Assembly (NCBI GenBank): GCA_012512995.1
Contig: JAAZDA010000337.1
Location: 1 to 13,960 of the forward strand
Source: Clostridiales bacterium
GTDB lineage: Bacteria > Bacillota > Clostridia > Lachnospirales > Lachnospiraceae
DNA: 13,960 nt
Direction: 5' to 3'
Part shown: positions 1-4,571 of the stretch, piece by piece
Numbering within the stretch: the stretch's first letter is position 1
How the letters are laid out: the number at the start of each line of letters is the position of its first letter
Notes under the pieces: model-generated
What the model was told of the DNA's origin: nothing
Seen by the model: only the letters and a program-made list of their open reading frames with translations
The model's database searches: none
Made by a program: the position numbers and the translations under genes

Positions 1-17
1 ATGTATTTGGGACCCGT

Positions 18-71
18 CCCACACTCGGAAGTAGCGATTTACGCAGTAAATCAGCGGATTCCGAGTGTGGG
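18..71. repeat. Nested inverted repeat (two-tier hairpin)
   Basis: The outer arms CCCACACTCGGAA (18-30) and TTCCGAGTGTGGG (59-71) are perfect 13-bp reverse complements. Inside them GATTTAC (36-42) and GTAAATC (46-52) form a second perfect 7-bp stem with a GCA triloop. A competing short stem, TGGGA (8-12) with TCCCA (17-21), overlaps the left arm. No T-tract follows, so it does not look like a standard intrinsic terminator. The role is unknown. Confidence 0.75.
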
Positions 72-73
72 GA

Positions 74-126
74 GAATTGCGAAATCAATTTGTGAAGAAC
101 ACAAATCAATAGAAGCGGAGCAATTC
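74..126. repeat. Second nested inverted repeat
   Basis: GAATTGC (74-80) pairs perfectly with GCAATTC (120-126). Inside, ATTTGTG (88-94) pairs with CACAAAT (100-106) around a 5-nt loop. AAATCAAT is also directly repeated (82-89 and 103-110). The two-tier architecture matches the element immediately upstream, although the stem sequences differ. No function can be assigned. Confidence 0.6.
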
Positions 127-142
127 GTATAGCATCATAGCC

Positions 143-171
143 AAAATGGGGTTTTGACCCCAACATCATAA
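143..171 (+). repeat. Dispersed intergenic element, copy A
   Basis: This begins AAAATGGGGTTTT and runs into CCCCAACATCA. It matches 4512-4540 nearly base for base in the same orientation, the main difference being TGA versus GC between the G run and the C run. TGGGG (147-151) can pair with CCCCA (158-162) as a small hairpin. The two copies bracket the DUF5672/GT17/GT11/hipBA block. Confidence 0.6.
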
Positions 172-185
172 TTATGATGTTGGGG
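158..185. repeat. Perfect 28-bp palindrome
   Basis: CCCCAACATCATAA (158-171) is followed with no spacer by its exact reverse complement (172-185). As DNA it is a perfect dyad that could bind a dimeric protein. As RNA it would fold into a stable hairpin that competes with the small stem 147-151/158-162. It ends 80 bases upstream of the first gene's preferred start and is not followed by a T-run. Confidence 0.75.
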
Positions 186-265
186 AATTACTGGAACCGA
201 CATGACAACAGCGGTATTATAAAAAAGTGTTCAAAGTTCAAAATATTCAGTTTAATGAGGATTGC

Positions 266-1006
266 ATGGCAGATTATAAGAATGGAAAACTTCAGCTCCC
301 GAATGTAACGCTGGCCGCAATGGCAAGTGTTAAGGTGGAGCCAACTGTGAAGGCACTTGAGTACAGTTGCCGCGGTGTCGATTTCGGTGCTGTGACTTTT
401 ATTTCGCACAGGAAACCACTTTTTCTGCCAAAATATATCGAGTATCAGCATATAGACAAGATCGATGAGATCAATAAGTTCAATTACGATATGATCTATG
501 AGATGTGGAAATATATCCACACTGATTATATGCTGCTCGTCCACTATGACGGTTTCGTTGTAAACCCGGATTCGTGGCGCGACGAGTTCCTGGATTATGA
601 TTATATCGGGTCTCCGTTTCCGATTCCAAAAGACGATTTCACATACCGCGATCCTGACGGAAAACTGATGCGGGTCGGCAACAGCGTTTCCCTACGGTCG
701 TCAAAACTTCTGCGGTTCCCGACTGAGTCAGGGATGCCTTTCGAGGCTGATCACGGATTCTTTAATGAGGATGGATTCATCTGCGTTAAGAATCATAAAT
801 TATTTGAGGCGGCCGGAATGAAGTTTGCGCCTTTCAATGTCGCAAAGTATTTCGGACATGAGAGCATGCAGCCTGAGTTTGAAGGAATAAAGCCATTTGT
901 TTTCCATAAGTGGGCTGGTACAAATTCGGATTATCCGAACTTCCTGAACAAGAATGCAAAGGTGAGAAAACTCATGGATAAGATAGATCTGATGGGAAAG
1001 GAATAA
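266..1006 (+). CDS. DUF5672 family glycosyltransferase-like protein
   Basis: The 246-residue soluble protein resembles the DUF5672 family, found in surface-glycan loci and thought to be GT-A-like glycosyltransferases; its donor and acceptor are unknown. The opening LPNVTLAAMASVKVEPTVKALEYS (about residues 11-34) is the usual family N-terminus. Other visible motifs are LVHYDGFVVNP (91-101, the acidic metal-site-like segment), YIGSPF (113-118), VGNSVSLRS (137-145) and EDGFICVK (168-175). There is no signal peptide or membrane segment. I chose ATG 266 because TGAGGA lies just upstream (spacer of 4) and the family domain begins soon after. An in-frame GTG at 227 would add 13 residues but has no Shine-Dalgarno sequence. 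The GT17 gene follows after 6 bases, so the two are probably co-transcribed. The family call is fairly secure; the reaction is not. Confidence 0.8.
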   Translation: MADYKNGKLQLPNVTLAAMASVKVEPTVKALEYSCRGVDFGAVTFISHRKPLFLPKYIEYQHIDKIDEINKFNYDMIYEMWKYIHTDYMLLVHYDGFVVNPDSWRDEFLDYDYIGSPFPIPKDDFTYRDPDGKLMRVGNSVSLRSSKLLRFPTESGMPFEADHGFFNEDGFICVKNHKLFEAAGMKFAPFNVAKYFGHESMQPEFEGIKPFVFHKWAGTNSDYPNFLNKNAKVRKLMDKIDLMGKE

Positions 1007-1012
1007 CAGTAG

Positions 1013-1936
1013 ATGGTCTACGATTGTTTTCAGTTTTTCAATGAACTGGATATTCTGGATTTAAGGCTCCACATTCTGAGCGGAGTCGTTGATAAGTTTG
1101 TTATAAGCGAGTCGACGGTGACTTTCTCCGGCGATGCGAAGCCGCTTTTTTATGAAGAGAACAAGGAAATGTTCAGCGAGTTTGCTGACAAAATTATTCA
1201 TGTCGTCGTAGATGACACTCCGATGGACTGTGATGCCTATGAAAGGGATCATCACCAGAAGTGCGCGGTCATGAGGGGAATCAAGGACGCAAAGCCTGAT
1301 GATGTCATCATATTCTCAGATGTTGATGAGATCCCCGACCCTGAGACGATCAGGAAGCTCATACCGACCGTCGAGTCTGGAAAGATATATATGCTGGCTC
1401 AGCGGCTCTTCTATTGTTACCTGAATCTCGAGGATATTTCAGGCAAGAACCTTTCTACGACCGGCGAATTTAATAGCGCGAAGCCGCTGAGATGGCTCGG
1501 GACGAAGATCTGTAAGAGAAGTCTGCTGGATACATATACTACGGAGCAACTGCGAGACAGCGCGCAGAAAGCCATAGGTGTCCGCGTCGACAACGGCGGT
1601 TGGCATTTCAGTTATATGGGCGGCGGCAAGAATGAATCTGTCGAGGATCGCGTGCGCTACAAGATAAAGAGCGCTGCGCATCAGAATTACAACAATCGCA
1701 GGACTCTTTTCGAAGTTGGCAGCAATATTCGCAATAAGAAGGATATTCTCGGGCGCGACAGCGAGCTCGTGGTCAGCATGATCGACGAGTCATATCCTAA
1801 ATATCTTCGCGACAACATAAAGAGTTATGACTACCTTCTCTACAAAGAACCGACCTGGTATCAGAAACTATGGGACAAGGTATCGGTCTGGGCAGTAGAG
1901 ACTAGACGGAAACTTATAAGCAGGAAAAACAAGTGA
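1013..1936 (+). CDS. Glycosyltransferase family 17 protein
   Basis: This 307-residue protein resembles GT17, the family of eukaryotic beta-1,4-mannosyl-glycoprotein N-acetylglucosaminyltransferase (MGAT3) and many bacterial homologues in glycan clusters. Key signs are the opening YDCFQFFNELDILDLRL (residues 3-19), VDKFVISEST with a downstream PLFY (26-47), the SDVDEIP acidic motif at 102-108 that probably binds metal and nucleotide-sugar, and GGWHFSYMGG at 195-204. It is cytoplasmic, with no membrane segment. AAAGGA (997-1002) lies 10 bases before the ATG. The stop overlaps the next gene's GTG start (GTGA, 1933-1936), which suggests translational coupling. The family assignment is confident; transfer of an N-acetylhexosamine-type sugar is only a family-based guess. 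Confidence 0.87.
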   Translation: MVYDCFQFFNELDILDLRLHILSGVVDKFVISESTVTFSGDAKPLFYEENKEMFSEFADKIIHVVVDDTPMDCDAYERDHHQKCAVMRGIKDAKPDDVIIFSDVDEIPDPETIRKLIPTVESGKIYMLAQRLFYCYLNLEDISGKNLSTTGEFNSAKPLRWLGTKICKRSLLDTYTTEQLRDSAQKAIGVRVDNGGWHFSYMGGGKNESVEDRVRYKIKSAAHQNYNNRRTLFEVGSNIRNKKDILGRDSELVVSMIDESYPKYLRDNIKSYDYLLYKEPTWYQKLWDKVSVWAVETRRKLISRKNK

Positions 1937-2964
1937 TAGGTGTGGAATTTCTAGAAGGACAGGGGCTGGGCAACCGGCTTTTCTGTTATATATCGGCCAA
2001 ATGCATCGCTGAGGATCTCGGGCTGCCGTTCGGTACTGCAGGCAGGGAATACCTTGGCGCGGATTTTCTTGATATGGATCTCGGTGAGGAGATCACAGAC
2101 GTATCGGGTCTTTCGAGATATGATGAAAAAGAAGAACGCATTTATCTGCGCGATTCAGTGCATGACGCTGTTCACGGGTGCTACATTGCGGGCGCGGATC
2201 CGGTTCTTACAGAGGCTGCTAAGAGCAGAGATTTCAACAATAAGAACCAGGACAATATAATGCTCTATGGTAACCTCCAATCCGAAGAGTATTTCAGAAA
2301 CCACAGGGATGAGATACGTGAATGGCTCAGAGTAAAGCCTGAGATTGATTCAGCTGAGTACAAGGCTTACACGGCTGATGATCTATGTATCCTCAATGTT
2401 CGCGGCGGCGAGTATGCTGACAAGAATGAGCTCTTCCTTGAGAAGAAATACTGGAAAGATGCGATGAAGATTATGCGGGACGTGAACCCTGCAATGCGCT
2501 TCATGATAGTTACTGATGATGTTGACGCGGCATCACGCCTGCTCCCTGGAATTGAAGTCCATCACTTCGGAACTGCCGGCGACTATTGTGCAATTAAGAA
2601 TGCCGAATACCTGATAGTTTCGAATTCAAGTTTTGCTTTCTTCCCTGCATATACGAGCACAGTATTGCGGCGTGTTATAGCACCAAAATACTGGGCGAGA
2701 CACAATGTGTCAGACGGCTATTGGGCATCAGAACAGAATATTTATGACGGATTCGAATATCTTGATCGTAACGGCAGGCTGTATGATGCTGCTGCCTGCA
2801 GAGCAGAACTCGCTGAGTACAGGAGAACAAAGCTTCCAGAGAAACAGGCCTTAGTGCCGCTTACAGCCGGCAGCCGGGAGGCACTCGCACTGGGAAAGAA
2901 ATATGAGCGAGAGAGACTGCTGAAGAAGGCGGTCGCAAAAATCGGAAGAACATTCACAAAATAG
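1933..2964 (+). CDS. GT11 (alpha-1,2-fucosyltransferase-like) glycosyltransferase
   Basis: This 343-residue protein resembles family GT11, whose best-known members move fucose from GDP-fucose. EGQGLGNRLFCYISAK (residues 8-23) corresponds to the family's GGLGNQLFQYA opening. GNLQSEEYF (113-121) matches the usual G(Y/F)FQSExYF. NVRGGEY (155-161) stands where the donor-binding H-x-R-R-G-D-Y motif lies, keeping the first Arg but with Gly in place of the second. NSSFAFFPAY (231-240) matches the SNSSFSWW-like region. No membrane segment is visible. The GTG start overlaps the preceding stop, and AGGA at 1922-1925 gives a 7-base spacer. The C-terminal ~70 residues are charged and less conserved-looking. 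The degenerate HxRRGDY means the donor may not be GDP-fucose. Confidence 0.8.
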   Translation: MIGVEFLEGQGLGNRLFCYISAKCIAEDLGLPFGTAGREYLGADFLDMDLGEEITDVSGLSRYDEKEERIYLRDSVHDAVHGCYIAGADPVLTEAAKSRDFNNKNQDNIMLYGNLQSEEYFRNHRDEIREWLRVKPEIDSAEYKAYTADDLCILNVRGGEYADKNELFLEKKYWKDAMKIMRDVNPAMRFMIVTDDVDAASRLLPGIEVHHFGTAGDYCAIKNAEYLIVSNSSFAFFPAYTSTVLRRVIAPKYWARHNVSDGYWASEQNIYDGFEYLDRNGRLYDAAACRAELAEYRRTKLPEKQALVPLTAGSREALALGKKYERERLLKKAVAKIGRTFTK

Positions 2965-3020
2965 CCAATATAATAGCCATAATTGACTAATTTGCCGATT
3001 GTGGCTATTATATTAGCTAT
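2961..3020. promoter_or_regulatory. Probable HipB operator (large inverted repeat)
   Basis: The arms 2961-2983 and 2998-3020 are inverted repeats of 23 bases with 21 Watson-Crick pairs, one wobble and one mismatch, around a 14-base centre. Each arm carries two half-sites: ATAGCCA at 2961-2967 and 2973-2979, then TGGCTAT at 3002-3008 and the variant TAGCTAT at 3014-3020. The arrangement is symmetric, with 12-base steps within each arm. E. coli HipB binds inverted TATCC/GGATA sites at its own promoter. The position, 98 bases before hipB and over its candidate promoter, suggests the same autoregulation here, with HipA as probable corepressor. The left arm overlaps the GT11 stop codon. A terminator is less likely because the stem is AT-rich and lacks a T-run. 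Confidence 0.6.
2983..3011 (+). promoter_or_regulatory. Candidate sigma-A-type promoter for hipBA
   Basis: TTGACT (2983-2988, 5 of 6 to TTGACA) and TATTAT (3006-3011, 5 of 6 to TATAAT) are separated by the optimal 17 bases. The elements sit in the centre and right arm of the inverted repeat, so a protein bound there would block RNA polymerase. Transcription would start near 3018 and leave a structured leader of about 100 bases before hipB. Confidence 0.6.
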
Positions 3021-3029
3021 TAGAGCGAG

Positions 3030-3105
3030 CGGAGCAAACGGATAGGTAAACGGCACGAGCAAACGACTCGTGCTTTTCGACATAAGCTGTCGAACAATCG
3101 CTCCG
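3030..3105 (+). repeat. Branched hairpin structure in the hipBA leader
   Basis: An outer stem, CGGAGC (3030-3035) with GCTCCG (3100-3105), encloses two perfect hairpins: GCACGAG (3053-3059) with CTCGTGC (3067-3073), and TTCGACA (3076-3082) with TGTCGAA (3088-3094). An alternative outer pairing is GAGCGA (3023-3028) with TCGCTC (3098-3103). It lies between the candidate promoter and hipB. The 9-mer GCGGAGCAA also occurs in the element at 74-126. It may affect hipB mRNA stability or translation, or may be a dispersed repeat. Confidence 0.5.
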
Positions 3106-3117
3106 TCATGGTGAGAA

Positions 3118-3393
3118 ATGATAGAACAACTCAAGCTTCCTCAGGATGTAGCTCTTGATATAGCGGGCAGAGAGAAAAAAATAAGAAGAAGTAAGAAAAT
3201 CACTCAAAAAGAAATGAGTGAGAAAATCGGTATAAGTCTCGGGTCTGTAAAAAGGTTTGAAAAGACCGGGGAAATCTCTTTTGTTGCGCTGATAAAGATC
3301 GCGTTCGTGCTGAATGATGTCAGTGCGTTTGAAGAATTGTTCACACGCAGGGAGTATCACTCAATCCAGGAGGTAATAGATGAGAACAGTTAA
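3118..3393 (+). CDS. hipB: HipB-like XRE-family antitoxin and repressor
   Basis: The 91-residue protein has one XRE/Cro-type helix-turn-helix at about residues 20-74 (ITQKEMSEKIGISLGSVKRFEKTGEISFVALIKIA). E. coli HipB is 88 residues. HipB proteins neutralise the HipA kinase and repress their own operon by binding inverted repeats upstream. The position directly before hipA, with a 14-base overlap (3380-3393), and the inverted repeat at 2961-3020 support this role. The N-terminal ~19 residues are basic and charged. The ribosome binding site is weak: GGTGAG ends only 2 bases before the ATG, unlike the strong site of hipA. A weak antitoxin start next to a strong toxin start is notable, although coupling through the overlap may set the ratio. 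The XRE fold is certain enough; antitoxin function rests on context. Confidence 0.85.
   Translation: MIEQLKLPQDVALDIAGREKKIRRSKKITQKEMSEKIGISLGSVKRFEKTGEISFVALIKIAFVLNDVSAFEELFTRREYHSIQEVIDENS
3368..3373 (+). promoter_or_regulatory. Strong ribosome binding site for hipA
   Basis: AGGAGG lies inside the hipB coding region, 6 bases before the hipA ATG at 3380. It fixes the hipA start and is the best Shine-Dalgarno match I saw in the window. Confidence 0.8.
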
Positions 3394-4501
3394 GAGCCTC
3401 AGGGTGATATATCATGGACGTACTGTCGGAACACTTGCGGCAACAAGAGAAGGCAAGGTCGCATTTCAGTATGATGAACAGTGGATTCTGAATGGCTTTT
3501 CAATCAGCCCGTTCAGTCTGCCGCTTGCGTCAAATGTTTATGTCCCGGTAAAGGACAACTTCGAGGGCCTTTTTGGAGTATTTGCAGACAGCCTTCCTGA
3601 TGGCTGGGGGCGCCTTCTTGTCGACAGAATGCTCAGGAAGAATGGAATTTCGTCGGATCAAATCACTCCGCTTGAGAGACTTGGCATTGTCGGAAGTACA
3701 GGGATGGGTGCGCTCGAATATGTTCCTGAACTGCTAAGTATTGCTGATGGGCAAAACATGAGTTTTGACGAGATGTCAGAGCAGTGCCGCCAGATAATGA
3801 GCAATAAGGATGTGGAAGATCTTGACCAGCTCGTAAAGCTGGGAGGTTCATCAGGCGGAGCACGCCCCAAGGCATTGGTCAGTATTGATAAAGAAGATTG
3901 GATCATTAAATTCCCTTTATCAATGGATCCGCAGGACATCGGTGAAGAAGAGTTCGATTACATGAAATGCGCCGCAAAATGTGGGATAGACGTGCCGGAG
4001 GTAAGACTATTTACATCTGAACTGTGCGGCGGTTATTTTGGTGTCAGGAGATTTGACAGAGGTATTTGTAAAACACATATGGTATCAGTAGGCGCTATGC
4101 TTGAGACTTCGCACAGATATCCAAATCTTGACTATAATGACATTATTAAGCTCACATACATCCTTACCAGGGATGACAGGCAGGTCGAAGAAATATTCCG
4201 CAGAATGTGTTTTAATGTATTTGCGCATAACAGGGATGATCACTCAAAGAATTTCTCTTTCCTGTATGTTGAAGATCAGTCTGAGTGGCGATTGTCGCCG
4301 GCTTACGATCTGACTTACAGCCAGTCGATCGGTGGAGAGCACGCAACAAGTGTGAACGGTAATGGCAGAGATCCCGGAATGAAAGAGATAATGGAAGTGA
4401 CCGCGAAATGCGGACTGTCTGCTTCGTGGGCAAAACAAGTGGCAGAGAGCATAGATGAAACTGTTTCCTGTGATCTGAGAAAATATCTTCACGAACGTTG
4501 A
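3380..4501 (+). CDS. hipA: HipA-like serine/threonine kinase toxin
   Basis: This 373-residue protein matches the two-part HipA family (E. coli HipA is 440 residues and phosphorylates glutamyl-tRNA synthetase, causing growth arrest and persistence). The N-terminal subdomain (about 1-105) shows GFSISPFSLPL and FGVFADSLPDGWGR. The kinase core shows the flexible P-loop LGGSSGGARPK (154-164), the ATP-contacting lysine in WIIKFP (K177), the catalytic RDDHSKN (D286, N291) and the metal-binding AYDL (D310). All key kinase residues seem present, so it is probably active. The serines at 157-158 lie where HipA autophosphorylates in its P-loop. It overlaps hipB by 14 bases, forming an antitoxin-toxin operon. 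The target cannot be read from sequence. The gene sits between glycosyltransferase genes, an unusual neighbourhood that may reflect insertion. Confidence 0.93.
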   Translation: MRTVKSLRVIYHGRTVGTLAATREGKVAFQYDEQWILNGFSISPFSLPLASNVYVPVKDNFEGLFGVFADSLPDGWGRLLVDRMLRKNGISSDQITPLERLGIVGSTGMGALEYVPELLSIADGQNMSFDEMSEQCRQIMSNKDVEDLDQLVKLGGSSGGARPKALVSIDKEDWIIKFPLSMDPQDIGEEEFDYMKCAAKCGIDVPEVRLFTSELCGGYFGVRRFDRGICKTHMVSVGAMLETSHRYPNLDYNDIIKLTYILTRDDRQVEEIFRRMCFNVFAHNRDDHSKNFSFLYVEDQSEWRLSPAYDLTYSQSIGGEHATSVNGNGRDPGMKEIMEVTAKCGLSASWAKQVAESIDETVSCDLRKYLHER

Positions 4502-4511
4502 TGTCAGGCTA

Positions 4512-4540
4512 AAAATGGGGTTTGCCCCCAACATCACAAC
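4512..4540 (+). repeat. Dispersed intergenic element, copy B
   Basis: This is the second copy of the element at 143-171, in the same orientation, beginning 11 bases after the hipA stop. TGGGG (4516-4520) can pair with CCCCA (4526-4530). TGATGT (4499-4504), which includes the hipA stop, can pair with ACATCA (4531-4536) to enclose that hairpin. It lacks the full right palindrome arm of copy A. No T-tract follows. The next gene could be read from ATG 4515 inside the element, but the better start is 4572. Confidence 0.55.
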
Positions 4541-4571
4541 ATGTTTTACAGCCAAGAGGAAAACCACAGAG

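Noticed and set aside
227..265. GTG start at 227 for the DUF5672 gene
   Set aside because: There is no ribosome binding site before it and the extra 13 residues precede the family N-terminus. ATG 266 has TGAGGA close upstream. The longer form cannot be fully excluded.
188..544. Minus-strand open frames across the window (for example 188-544, 2742-3134, 7586-8029, 11852-12280)
   Set aside because: They lie opposite well-supported plus-strand genes, have no recognisable domains, and are expected shadows of those frames.
2961..3020. Intrinsic terminator after the GT11 gene
   Set aside because: The stem is AT-rich, has no T-run after it, and carries symmetric half-sites over a promoter, which fits an operator better.
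4512..4545. Intrinsic terminator after hipA
   Set aside because: A TGGGG/CCCCA stem exists but is not followed by a T-tract, and the sequence matches the dispersed element at 143-171.
4515..4571. ATG 4515 as start of the GT2-Wzy fusion
   Set aside because: It lies inside the dispersed repeat element, lacks a ribosome binding site, and adds 19 residues before the conserved GT2 opening. ATG 4572 has AGAGGA upstream.
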